Shown here: in pieces, positions 1 to 7,700 of the stretch
Numbering within the stretch: the stretch's first letter is position 1
How the letters are laid out: each line of letters begins with the position of its first letter
NCBI GenBank assembly: GCA_002404095.1
Contig: DHJA01000209.1
Location: forward strand, 38,263-46,465
Reading direction: 5' to 3'
Length of the DNA stretch: 8,203 nt
Source of the DNA: Planctomycetaceae bacterium UBA4732
Lineage (GTDB): Bacteria > Planctomycetota > Planctomycetia > Gemmatales > Gemmataceae
Position numbers and translations under genes: made by a program
The notes under the pieces: model-generated
Databases searched by the model: none
Told to the model about the DNA's origin: nothing
The model's input: only the letters and a program-made list of their open reading frames with translations

Positions 1-942
1 GACGATGCCGTGGCGGTCGGCGTCCGGGTCGTTGCCGAAGGCGACGCGAAACTGGTCCTTGAGCTTAACCAGGTTCGCCATCGCATACGGGCTGGAGCAG
101 TCCATGCGAATCTTGCCGTCGTGGTCCACCGGCATGAAAGCGAACGTCGGATCGACGTTCGGGTTCACCACGGTGAGATTCAGACCATAAATATCCGTGA
201 TCGGCCCCCAGTAGCTCACGGAGGCGCCGCCCAGCGGATCGACGCCAAGTTTAAGGCCGGCGTCACGAATCGCGTCCATGTCAATGACGTTGCGCAGATC
301 GTTGACATAGGGAATGACGAAGTCTTCCTGCCGTGTGGTCATGGTCTTCAGCGCGGTGACGAACGGCAGGCGCTTCACGCCGGCGTTTTTTTCATTAAGC
401 AGGACATTCGCGCAGTCTTGTATCCATTTTGTGGCGTCTGTGTCGGCGGGGCCGCCGTTGGGCGGGTTGTACTTGAAGCCGCCGTCCTCCGGCGGATTGT
501 GCGAAGGCGTCACGACAACGCCGTCGGCGAAATGATCCTTACGACCGCGGTTGTAGGTGAGAATGGCATGAGAAATAACCGGGGTCGGCGTGAAGCCGTC
601 GTCGCGCTGGATTACGGTATGTACCCCATTGGCGGCCAGCACTTCCAGGGCGGTGCGCTGGGCCGGACCTGACAGGGCATGGGTGTCCTTACCCATGAAA
701 AGCGGGCCGTCGAATTTCTGGCTATGGCGATATTCGCAGATGGCCTGCGTGATCGCCAAGATATGGGCCTCGTTGAAGCTGCCGTTCAGCGACGTGCCGC
801 GATGGCCGCTGGTGCCGAACTGGACGCGCTGACTCGGATCGGCCATGTCCGACTTGCGCTGGTGGTATTCGCGTTCCAGCCGCGCCAAGTCAACGAGCAT
901 CTCTTTCGGCGCCGGCTTGCCGGCCAGAGGATGAATCGGCAT
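1..942 (-). CDS. pgm: Phosphoglucomutase, alpha-D-glucose phosphate-specific (5' part, cut by window edge)
   Basis: Cytoplasmic enzyme that interconverts glucose 1-phosphate and glucose 6-phosphate, linking glycogen/UDP-glucose synthesis to glycolysis. The first 314 residues are present; the family is usually about 545-550 residues, so the C-terminal third or more lies beyond base 1. Visible motifs are FGTSGHRG (residues 42-49, N-terminal signature of the bacterial Pgm type), [11 protein letters not shown] (145-155) with the phosphorylated Ser147, and [10 protein letters not shown] (303-312) with Asp305, Asp307 and Asp309 as the Mg-binding triad. All key residues seen are intact. The ATG at 942 is chosen because GGGAGG lies 7 nt upstream (950-955) and an in-frame TGA lies at 946-948, so no longer form is possible. 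It follows the histidine phosphatase gene by 13 bp on the same strand and is probably co-transcribed with it. Identification is firm; the motif roles are known from the family. Confidence 0.96.
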   Translation of the reverse strand, partial: MPIHPLAGKPAPKEMLVDLARLEREYHQRKSDMADPSQRVQFGTSGHRGTSLNGSFNEAHILAITQAICEYRHSQKFDGPLFMGKDTHALSGPAQRTALEVLAANGVHTVIQRDDGFTPTPVISHAILTYNRGRKDHFADGVVVTPSHNPPEDGGFKYNPPNGGPADTDATKWIQDCANVLLNEKNAGVKRLPFVTALKTMTTRQEDFVIPYVNDLRNVIDMDAIRDAGLKLGVDPLGGASVSYWGPITDIYGLNLTVVNPNVDPTFAFMPVDHDGKIRMDCSSPYAMANLVKLKDQFRVAFGNDPDADRHGIV

Positions 943-949
943 GAGTCAG

Positions 950-957
950 CCTCCCTT
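950..957 (-). promoter_or_regulatory. Ribosome binding site of pgm overlapping the upstream stop
   Basis: On the minus strand the TAA stop of the phosphatase gene (956-958) runs straight into AAGGGAGG, so the Shine-Dalgarno core GGGAGG begins just after the stop and ends 7 nt before the pgm ATG. This arrangement lets ribosomes finishing the phosphatase re-engage at pgm, and it supports one transcript for both genes. Confidence 0.75.
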
Positions 958-1555
958 ACGGGCCTACGTGACGGGCGTCGTTCCAGAGACGGATGACTGG
1001 CTCCTCCTTGGTATGGTCGTAGCCGAGGGCGCTGAGCGTGGCGGTGCCGAGGTAAAAATAGCGGCCGGCGATTGTCTCCAATCCCAGCCAACGGGCGGTC
1101 AAGACGCGAAGGATATGGCTGCTGGAAAAGAGCAGCACGTCGTCGCCGTCGAGCGCCCGGAGCTTACGGACCACGCGATCCGCGCGGGCGCTGACCTCCG
1201 CAATGCTTTCGCCGCCCGGGCAACCGTCGCGGAAGATGTGCCAGCCGGGACGCTTTTGAACGATTTCCGCCGTCGTTAATCCCTCATAGTCTCCATAGTC
1301 CCATTCCACCAGGTCCGGATCGACGACCGCGACCTTGCCGAAGCCGGCCAACTCGCAAGTATAGTGGGCGCGCTGAAGGGGACTGGTGAATACATGGGAG
1401 AACGTCGCCCCCTCCAGGCGCTCGCCAAGACTTCGGGCGTTGCGTACGCCGCGCTCGGTCAACGGCAAGTCGGTTAGGCCGGTATGCCGGCGGTTGATGG
1501 TCCAAGCCGTTTCGCCGTGGCGGGCTAAATAGACGTCCGGAAGGGATTCGCTCAT
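956..1555 (-). CDS. Histidine phosphatase family protein, SHB17-like (sugar-bisphosphatase type)
   Basis: A 199-residue cytoplasmic protein of the histidine phosphatase (phosphoglycerate mutase-like) superfamily. LARHGET (residues 10-16) carries the phospho-accepting His13. The blocks TGLTDLPLT (25-33), FTSPLQRA (56-63), EWDYGDYEG (84-92) and FRDGCPGGES (108-117) closely resemble, from memory, yeast Shb17 sedoheptulose-1,7-bisphosphatase and its bacterial relatives. A sugar bis- or monophosphate is therefore a likelier substrate than phosphoglycerate. The odd point is residues 143-150, FSSSHILR, where relatives typically read F-x-H-G-H-x-L-R. The usual second catalytic His would fall on Ser145, while the second His of the motif (His147) is kept. 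The start is the ATG at 1555, with AGGA about 6 nt upstream; a GTG at 1576 would add 7 residues without a better ribosome site. The family is certain, the substrate is inferred, and full activity is uncertain. Confidence 0.9.
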   Translation of the reverse strand: MSESLPDVYLARHGETAWTINRRHTGLTDLPLTERGVRNARSLGERLEGATFSHVFTSPLQRAHYTCELAGFGKVAVVDPDLVEWDYGDYEGLTTAEIVQKRPGWHIFRDGCPGGESIAEVSARADRVVRKLRALDGDDVLLFSSSHILRVLTARWLGLETIAGRYFYLGTATLSALGYDHTKEEPVIRLWNDARHVGP

Positions 1556-1674
1556 GGGTGTTCCTGGGTTCAACACGAAGGCGGCGCGGGAGGTCCGGCC
1601 GTGCCATGCTATATACTATGAAAGAGCGCTCTATTTCGGCCCGGAAACCAACGGCGCATCTTCAGGAGCAGCGC
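1556..1674. promoter_or_regulatory. Divergent intergenic region, probable promoters and a palindrome
   Basis: These 119 bp separate the minus-strand phosphatase/pgm pair from the plus-strand small protein, so promoters in both directions should lie here. An AT-rich island in otherwise GC-rich DNA contains TATACT at 1612-1617, one mismatch from TATAAT on the plus strand, but no good -35 box sits 16-18 bp upstream. A perfect 10-bp palindrome, AGAGCGCTCT, lies just downstream at 1623-1632 and could be an operator. An open frame crosses this stretch from 1558 but has no ribosome site; the downstream ATG at 1675 does. The promoter assignment is inference from spacing and composition only. Confidence 0.4.
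1664..1668 (+). promoter_or_regulatory. Ribosome binding site that fixes the 1675 start
   Basis: AGGAG lies 6 nt before the ATG at 1675. This picks that ATG over in-frame starts at 1558 and further down, and it places a hydrophobic signal sequence exactly at the N-terminus. Confidence 0.7.
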
Positions 1675-1944
1675 ATGGCTCGACTCGTCCGCATCCGACT
1701 ACTGACGGCAATTTTTCTGGCCGTGTTCACGGCCTCCGCATCAGCCTGTCTCAACGACCGCGAAAGCTCCAAATCCGAGAGGGAATTCAAGTCGCATTAT
1801 GACGACCCGACGGCGATGCCAGCTGATCCGACGCCGTCCTCAGCGCCGACGGATCGACTGGTCGCTTACGGCGGGACCGGTCTCGGCGCCGCCCTCCTTG
1901 TCGGCGCCCTCACGGTCACGTTCCTCCCGCGCAGGCGCGCCTGA
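1675..1944 (+). CDS. Small exported protein with CLNDRE motif and C-terminal membrane anchor
   Basis: An 89-residue protein of unknown function. Residues 1-24 form a signal sequence (Arg-rich start, hydrophobic core LLTAIFLAVF, then ASASA) ending just before Cys25. This could be an ordinary signal peptidase I site or a weak lipobox (ASA-C lacks the usual Leu at -3). The mature part begins with CLNDRE (25-30), then an acidic/basic helix-like stretch SEREFKSHY (34-42), a Pro/Ser/Thr/Asp-rich linker (44-60), a hydrophobic segment (about 64-84) and a basic tail PRRRA. The charge pattern predicts a C-terminal anchor with most of the chain outside the cytoplasm. I recall similar CLNDRE...EREFKS small proteins in planctomycetes, but no function for them. 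It lies 21 bp upstream of the TPR-like membrane gene and is probably co-transcribed with it. The coding call is good because of the ribosome site and domain layout. Confidence 0.75.
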   Translation: MARLVRIRLLTAIFLAVFTASASACLNDRESSKSEREFKSHYDDPTAMPADPTPSSAPTDRLVAYGGTGLGAALLVGALTVTFLPRRRA

Positions 1945-1965
1945 CTTTTGCACTCGGGGTTCGTC

Positions 1966-3450
1966 ATGGTCGCGCTGCGCTTCCTCGGAGTGATGGCCGC
2001 CGCCCTTGCCGGGGCTTTCGTCGGCATCCTCGTCGCCTGGCCGTATCACACCACCACCAGGATTGACGGAGCTTTCCCTCTGCCGCACCACGTCCCGAAA
2101 TACCCTGGAGGCGTTTCCCTGCGCTTTGCGATGGTCCATGACGTGCTGCACGAACGCTACCCGCGCCACGGCCGCGCCTATTACGAAGAGCGGAACCGAA
2201 CGGTTCTGGCCGCCCTCAACGTGGCGGCGGCGAAGCGGCTGCCCGACGCCCTACCGTCGGCCGGCGACTTCGCGCTGATGGACGACCTCGGCGTGGGCCT
2301 GGAAATGCTGGGCCGGCATGAAGAAGCGGTCGAGGTCATGCGCAACAAACTCCGTAAACAGGAGAAAGCCGGCGTCAGGGGCGGAGACCTGTATACGACC
2401 TACGCCGACCTCGGCACGTTCCTCGTTCACTGGCAAATGGCGGAAGGCTTCGCCGATCCGCCAAAGACCAAGGAGCGGCTGCGCGAGGGGCTTGGTTGCA
2501 TTCGCAAATCCATCGAAATGAAGCCGGATGCGCACTTCGGCCGAGAAATCTGGCAGGCCGTCCTCTTGGAGTTCTTGCTGGCCGCGCTCGATAAACCCGA
2601 TCTCCTGCTGCAATTTGACATGATCGGCGACCGACTTGACAAGAGCATCGATCCCTCCCAAGAGGATCGCATTAACAAGGACGACCCCCATCTTTGGGGC
2701 GGCGTTGGCCTGGATCGGGAAGCGGCTTACTACTTGTCAGACGCCCAAAAGACGCCGGACAACGCCAAAACATGGGAAAACCGCGTTTCTATGTTCCGCC
2801 GCGCCATCACGACTGTCGGGTCCGAGGAAGGGTGGCGGGAGGCCGTCCCGTCGTCAATCGAGCAGCCCGCGCCGTTCGACGAGCCGACGCTCGGCGTCAT
2901 CGGTATGTGGCGACTGGGCGGCGGCGCCAACCCGCATTTCGCCCTTGCCTTGGGCGAAATTATGATGCGCGTCGGCCAGCGCCACATCGCATGGGGTGCT
3001 TACGAACGGGCGGCAGACCTCGCTCCCGCTGTGAGCAAAGACGCCGAGATCGTGCGAAAATTAGTCGCCCATTGCCGTAAGCGCCAGGCCGTTATCGAAG
3101 GCCAGCTGCCAGCCGAAGAGGCGGCGGCGCTGCGCCCGCGCTACACCATTGAATTGGCCTTTGGCCGACGCTATCAGGAGGAATACCAGACCTATGAAGC
3201 GCGGCGCATCGCGCAAGGCGATTCCCTGGACGATCCCCAATTTTATGACGCCTTCGACGCCGAACACGGCCCTATCGCCTCGCCAGTAGGACCGGAGGAC
3301 AAGTACGTCGTGGAGCAAGAGTACTTCCCGAACCCGCGGTTCTTCCCTACCTTGGCGCTGTTCGCCGGCGTATTCGCCTTTAGTGCGGCGTGTTTGTTGC
3401 GCTGGCTGAACGGCTGGCGGCGGCGCACTCTAACTCACCCGCTGGAATAG
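1966..3450 (+). CDS. Membrane-anchored protein with TPR-like helices, function unknown
   Basis: A 494-residue protein with a hydrophobic segment at each end (about 8-26 and 459-478), the second followed by the basic WLNGWRRR. The roughly 430-residue middle is therefore probably outside the cytoplasm, held by both ends. The central part is helical with TPR-like units: residues about 104-137 (LGVGLEMLGRHEEAVEVM), 144-187 (YADLGTFL ... GLGCIRKSIEMKPDA) and 325-355 (ALALGEIMMRVGQRHIAWGAYERAADLAP). Before them is a His/Pro/aromatic-rich block (27-80: PLPHHVPKYPGG, VHDVLHERYPRHG) that I associate with planctomycete homologues. No catalytic motif is evident; a scaffold or protein-interaction role is inferred from TPR units only. 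The ATG at 1966 is chosen; its ribosome site is weak (GGGGT about 6 nt upstream), and a TTG at 1948 would add six residues. The close spacing to the preceding small gene suggests a two-gene unit. Confidence 0.85.
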   Translation: MVALRFLGVMAAALAGAFVGILVAWPYHTTTRIDGAFPLPHHVPKYPGGVSLRFAMVHDVLHERYPRHGRAYYEERNRTVLAALNVAAAKRLPDALPSAGDFALMDDLGVGLEMLGRHEEAVEVMRNKLRKQEKAGVRGGDLYTTYADLGTFLVHWQMAEGFADPPKTKERLREGLGCIRKSIEMKPDAHFGREIWQAVLLEFLLAALDKPDLLLQFDMIGDRLDKSIDPSQEDRINKDDPHLWGGVGLDREAAYYLSDAQKTPDNAKTWENRVSMFRRAITTVGSEEGWREAVPSSIEQPAPFDEPTLGVIGMWRLGGGANPHFALALGEIMMRVGQRHIAWGAYERAADLAPAVSKDAEIVRKLVAHCRKRQAVIEGQLPAEEAAALRPRYTIELAFGRRYQEEYQTYEARRIAQGDSLDDPQFYDAFDAEHGPIASPVGPEDKYVVEQEYFPNPRFFPTLALFAGVFAFSAACLLRWLNGWRRRTLTHPLE

Positions 3451-3474
3451 AGTGAACGATGGCGTTCGACTCGT

Positions 3475-3502
3475 TTGAACTTGGCCCGCTGTTCGGTACA
3501 AT
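3475..3502 (+). promoter_or_regulatory. Putative sigma-70-like promoter for the SGNH/heme gene pair
   Basis: In the 120-bp gap after the TPR-like gene, TTGAAC (3475-3480) and TACAAT (3497-3502) are separated by 16 bp. TACAAT differs from the consensus -10 at one base and TTGAAC keeps TTGA of the -35. Transcription would start near 3509, giving a leader of about 60 nt before the GTG at 3571. I see no hairpin terminator between the TPR-like stop (3450) and this site, so read-through from upstream is possible. The match is by eye only. Confidence 0.4.
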
Positions 3503-3559
3503 CCCTTCTACCTCGTTGAAACCTGCCCTTTGTATGGAACCCGCCCCGCGCCTCCGTTT

Positions 3560-3563
3560 GGAG
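3560..3563 (+). promoter_or_regulatory. Ribosome binding site that selects the GTG start at 3571
   Basis: GGAG ends 7 nt before the GTG at 3571. The alternative in-frame TTG at 3565 would leave only one base between the site and the start codon, so GTG is preferred. Confidence 0.65.
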
Positions 3564-3570
3564 ATTGCCT

Positions 3571-4752
3571 GTGAACCTATTACGTCTTTCCGCCTCCCTT
3601 TGCGGGCTGGCAGTTCTCGCGGCGCCAGCCTTCGCCGCCGAGGCGTTTACGCTGAAGGACGGCGACCGCGTCGTTTTTGTCGGCGGCACGCTCATCGAAC
3701 GCGAGCAACGCTACGGCTATTGGGAGGCGGCCTTGACCAGCCGCTACCCCGACAAGAACATCACTTTCCGCAATCTCGGCTGGAGCGGCGACAATGTCTG
3801 GGGCGACGCCCGCGCCAGCTTCGGTACGCGGGCCGATGGCTTCAAAGCCCTCAAGGACCATGTTCTCGCCCTGAATCCAACGGTCATCATTATTGCCTAC
3901 GGCGGCAACGAATCATTCGACGGCCCGGCCGGATTGCCGAAGTTCGTGGAGGGGCTGAACGTCCTGCTCGACGCGCTCGCGCCGGCCAAAGCCCGTATCG
4001 TGCTGTTGGCGCCGCTTCGTCAGGAAGACCTCGGCAGGCCGCTGCCCGACCCTACGGCCCATAATAAAGACCTCTTGCTTTACACCGGTGCCCTGCGCGA
4101 GGCGGCCAAAAAGCGCGGCCTGACCTTCGCGGACATGAACGAGTTTCTCGGAGACGGACCGAAGGCCGCGCCGCTAACCGATGACGGCCTGCATCTGACT
4201 GGCGCCGGCTACTGGCGTTCTGCCTTCGCCTTGGAGCAGGCGTTGGGACTGCCCGAGCGGCATTGGCGCATCGATTTGGATAAAAAGACCGTCACCGAAG
4301 GGGTACAACTCGGCAAGACTGGGTTTACCGATGCGATGCTGCCCCTGGCGGCGCCGCCGGAGGACGAGCCAGCCCGGCCCACGCCGGCCGGCCGCATCCT
4401 GCGCTACCTCCATTTGGCGCCAGGGCGATATACCGTGGCCATCGACAAGCAGGCGGTCGCCACGACCACCGCCGAAGGGTGGGCCAATGGCGTGACGCTG
4501 ACACACGGTCCCGACTTCGACCAGGCGGAGCAGCTGCGTCAGGCCATCGTCGCCAAGAACCGCCTCTATTTCTACCGCTGGCGGCCGGCCAACGAGACGT
4601 ATCTCTTCGGCTTCCGCAAACAGGAACAGGGTCAGAACGCCATCGAAATCCCCAAGTTCGACCAGCTCATCGTGGAAAAAGAAAAAGAGATCGCCAGGCT
4701 GCGCGTCCCGACGCCCCATATCTTCAGCATCACGCGAGGTACGGATAAATGA
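3571..4752 (+). CDS. Secreted SGNH/GDSL-like hydrolase family protein with Thr in place of the GDS Ser
   Basis: A 393-residue exported protein. Residues 1-22 are a signal peptide (hydrophobic core LCGLAVLAAP, likely cut after AFA). Residues about 30-225 follow the SGNH hydrolase order: block I VFVGGTLIERE (36-44...), block II NLGWSGD (68-74, Gly73), block III YGGNES (110-115, Asn113) and block V DGLHLTGAGYW (205-215) with Asp205 and His208 in the DxxH arrangement. In block I the usual GDS reads GGT, so the nucleophilic Ser is replaced by Thr40; I recall a similar Gly-Asn-Thr form in planctomycete relatives. The remaining ~165 residues form a C-terminal extension (FYRWRPANETYLFGFRKQEQGQ region near 335-355) without a motif I can name. 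SGNH proteins commonly act as esterases on acylated carbohydrates; the substrate here is unknown and catalysis is uncertain. It overlaps the heme-protein gene by ATGA, implying coupled translation. The start is GTG. Confidence 0.88.
   Translation: MNLLRLSASLCGLAVLAAPAFAAEAFTLKDGDRVVFVGGTLIEREQRYGYWEAALTSRYPDKNITFRNLGWSGDNVWGDARASFGTRADGFKALKDHVLALNPTVIIIAYGGNESFDGPAGLPKFVEGLNVLLDALAPAKARIVLLAPLRQEDLGRPLPDPTAHNKDLLLYTGALREAAKKRGLTFADMNEFLGDGPKAAPLTDDGLHLTGAGYWRSAFALEQALGLPERHWRIDLDKKTVTEGVQLGKTGFTDAMLPLAAPPEDEPARPTPAGRILRYLHLAPGRYTVAIDKQAVATTTAEGWANGVTLTHGPDFDQAEQLRQAIVAKNRLYFYRWRPANETYLFGFRKQEQGQNAIEIPKFDQLIVEKEKEIARLRVPTPHIFSITRGTDK
4736..4740 (+). promoter_or_regulatory. Ribosome binding site inside the SGNH gene end for the heme-protein gene
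   Basis: GAGGT lies 8 nt upstream of the ATG at 4749, within the last codons of the SGNH gene. Together with the ATGA stop/start overlap it indicates translational coupling of the two genes. Confidence 0.6.
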
Positions 4753-7700
4753 GTTGGTATAAGTCTTTTTACTTTGCCCTCGGCCTGGGGCTGCTACTTG
4801 CCGGCGCCTTAGCGCCCGCGCTGGCGCAGAAGAACGCGCCGGGTAATGTGGACCCCGATCCGGAGATTGAACGCAAGTCGTTCCAGGTCGCCGACGGCTT
4901 TGAAGTCCATCTCTATGCGGCCGATCCGCTGCTCGCCAAGCCGGTGTCGATGAATTTCGACCCGGCCGGTCGGCTCTGGGTCGCGTGCAGCCAGGACTAT
5001 CCGCAGATCAAGCCGGGCCAAAAGCAGAACGACAAAATCATCATCCTTGAAGACACCAAAGGCGCGGGCGTCGCCGACAAGACGACCGTGTTCGCCGACG
5101 GGTTGCTCATCCCGACCGGCCTCATGCCGGGCGACGGCGGCGTCTATGTTGTGGACAGTACGGACCTCTTATATCTCTCTTCCACGAAGCACGACGGCAA
5201 AGCCGACAAGCGTGAAGTGATCCTTTCCGGCTTCGGCACCGAGGACACGCATCACATGGTCCACGCCCTGCGCTGGGGGCCGGACGGTTTGCTCTATTTC
5301 AACCAGTCCGTGTACATTCACAGTCACATCGAGACGCCGTATGGCGTCCGCAACCTCAACGGCAGCGGCACCTGGCAATTTCGGCCGGCGACGCGCGAGT
5401 TGAACGTCTTTTGTCGCGGCTTATGGAACCCGTGGGGCATCGCCTGGGACCGTTACGGCGCCACGTTCGAGACGGACGGCGCCGGCGGCGAGGGCATTAA
5501 CTACACCTTCCCCGGCGCCAATTTCGTCACGGCCGTCGGCTATTCGCGCTTCGTCGCGGGGCTGAATCCCGGCAGTCCGAAGGACTGCGGCCTCGAAATC
5601 TTGAGCGGTCGCGGCATCCCCGACGATTGGCAAGGCAACCTCATCACCAACGATTTCCGCGCTCATCGCGTCTGTCGATATGTCGTCACCCCGGAAGGTT
5701 CAGGATATACGTCAAAAGAGATGCCTGAACTCATCAAAACGAATCATCCGGCGTTTCGGCCCATTGATGTGAAGATGGGGCCGGACGGCGCTCTCTACAT
5801 CGCCGACTGGTACAACCCGATCATCCAACACGGCGAAGTCGATTTCCGCGACCCACGCCGCGATGTGACGCACGGCCGTATCTGGCGCATCACCGCCAAG
5901 GGCCGTAAGCCCGTCGAACGGCCGAAGCTGGTGGGCGCGAAGACCGAAGACTTGCTGGAAGCGCTCAAGGCGCCGGAAGACTGGACGCGGCGCTCGGCTC
6001 GGCGAGTCCTGCAAGAGCGCGGGGCGGAGAAAGTCGCGCCGGCGTTGACGGCGTGGGTCGCCCGGCTCGACGCCCGAACGCCGGCGAACGAATCGGCCCT
6101 GTTGGAAGGATTGTGGACCTATCAGGCCTTGGATATCGTCGAACCGAGGTTGCTGACGGCGCTGCTGAACGCCAGTGATTATCGCATCCGCGCCGCCGCG
6201 GTGCGCGTCGCGGGCATGTGGAGCGGCCGGCTTTCTAACCCGCTGGAACTGCTCGCCCCGCGCGTGCAGGACGACGAAGCCCAGGTGCGCCTGGAAGCGG
6301 TGCGGGCGCTGGTGCAGGTTCCGAACGTCCACGCCGCGGAACTGGCGTTGGGAATACTCGACCGTCCAATTGATAAATATCTCGATTATGCGCTATGGTC
6401 CACCATGCGCGAATTGGAGCCGGAATGGACGCCGGCGTTGCAGCAGGGCAAATTCAACTACGGCAACAACCCTCGGCGCTTGTTGTTCGCTTTGCAGGCG
6501 GCCGGCACCAAGGACGCGCTGGCGCCGCTGGTGAAGCTAGTCCAAGAGGGCAAGGCGGCGCCGGAGACGGAAGAGGGCGTATTGACATTGATCGCCGCGC
6601 TGGGCGGGCCGCATGAACTGGCGCTCGTGCTGGACCGGGCCGTTGACGACAAGGTTCCGGCGCCGCGGCGCGCCGCCCTGCTCGCCGCGCTCGACCAGGC
6701 AAGTCGGCAGCGCGGCGTCAAACCGGAGGGCGACTTGACGCGCATCGAGCCGCTTCTGAAGAGCGACGACGACGTACTGCGCGTCGTTGCCGCGCGTACG
6801 GCCGGCGATTGGGGATTGCAGGAAATTGGCCGACTGTTGTGGGATTACATCCACACCCCCCAGACCAGCGAAGCTCTGCGTCAAGCGGCCGTCGACGGCC
6901 TGGCCGCATTAGGCGGGCCGGAGAACATTGCCAAAGTGGATGAGCTGTCCCGCGACGAACATTACAGGCCGACCCGGCGAATGGGGCTGATTGCGCTCAC
7001 TGGCCTCGACCTAGAAAAAGCCGCGAAGAACGCCCCGGACCTCCTGAAGGCGTTGAAAGACGGCGAAGGAGCGGCGGAAGTGTATGACGCCTTCCTCCAG
7101 CGCAAGAATGGCGCCGCGCTGCTCGCGGCGGCGTTGGCCGGCCAACAACTGCCGGCGGACACGGCTAAGGTCGGCGTGCGTGCCGTGCGTATCTCGGGCC
7201 GCGAGGCCCCGGCTTTGACCGACGCTCTGACCAAGGCGGGCGGCCTAAAGTTTGGAGCGAAAGCGCTGAACGACGCCGAGATGAAGGCGATGGTGGCCGA
7301 CGTGCAAAAATCGGGCGCCGCGGCGCGCGGCGAGGCGATTTTCCGCCGTAAAGATCAACTTTGTATGAAATGTCACGCCATCGCCGGCTGCGGCGGTCAG
7401 GTCGGCCCCGACCTGAGCGGCGTCGGCGCCAGTGCGCCCGTCGATTACCTGATCGACTCGGTGTTGCTGCCGAACAAACAGGTCAAGGAGAATTACCACG
7501 CCATGCTGGTGACGACGCAGCAAGGGTTGTCGTACACAGGCATTAAGGTGCAGGAATCGCCCGATGCGCTAGTGCTGCGCACGGCCGACGACAAAGAAAT
7601 CAGCATCCCCGTCAAGGACATCGATGAGCGGAAAATGGGTGGATCTCTGATGCCGGACGGCCTCACCGACGTGCTGACGCGCGGCGAGTTGGTGGACTTG

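Noticed and set aside
10..672. A 220-codon open frame on the plus strand
   Set aside because: It lies opposite pgm, whose motifs are unmistakable. It shows no recognisable domain and no ribosome site; GC-rich genes commonly leave the opposite strand open.
1556..1576. A GTG start at 1576 for the phosphatase
   Set aside because: The ATG at 1555 has AGGA upstream and places the RHG motif at the usual distance from the N-terminus; the longer form has no better ribosome site.
1558..1674. A 39-residue N-terminal extension of the small CLNDRE protein
   Set aside because: The extension is basic with no hydrophobic core and would bury the signal sequence. AGGAG at 1664-1668 points to the ATG at 1675.
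3459..4064. A plus-strand open frame overlapping the start of the SGNH-like gene
   Set aside because: It is in a different frame, its product is Arg/Pro/Gly-rich and low in motifs, and the GTG frame at 3571 explains the DNA better.
4174..4719. A 181-codon open frame on the minus strand inside the SGNH-like gene
   Set aside because: The overlapping plus-strand gene has a signal peptide, SGNH blocks and operon context; this frame has none of these.
5712..6332. A 206-codon open frame on the minus strand inside the heme-protein gene
   Set aside because: It is antisense to the propeller/HEAT region, the product is rich in Arg/Gln/His without motifs, and no start signal is visible. It is a shadow of the real gene.
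6175..6534. An alternative-frame plus-strand open frame within the HEAT region
   Set aside because: Its product is dominated by Arg, Cys and Trp, as expected from a shifted reading of GC-rich HEAT repeats, and it lies entirely within the heme-protein gene.
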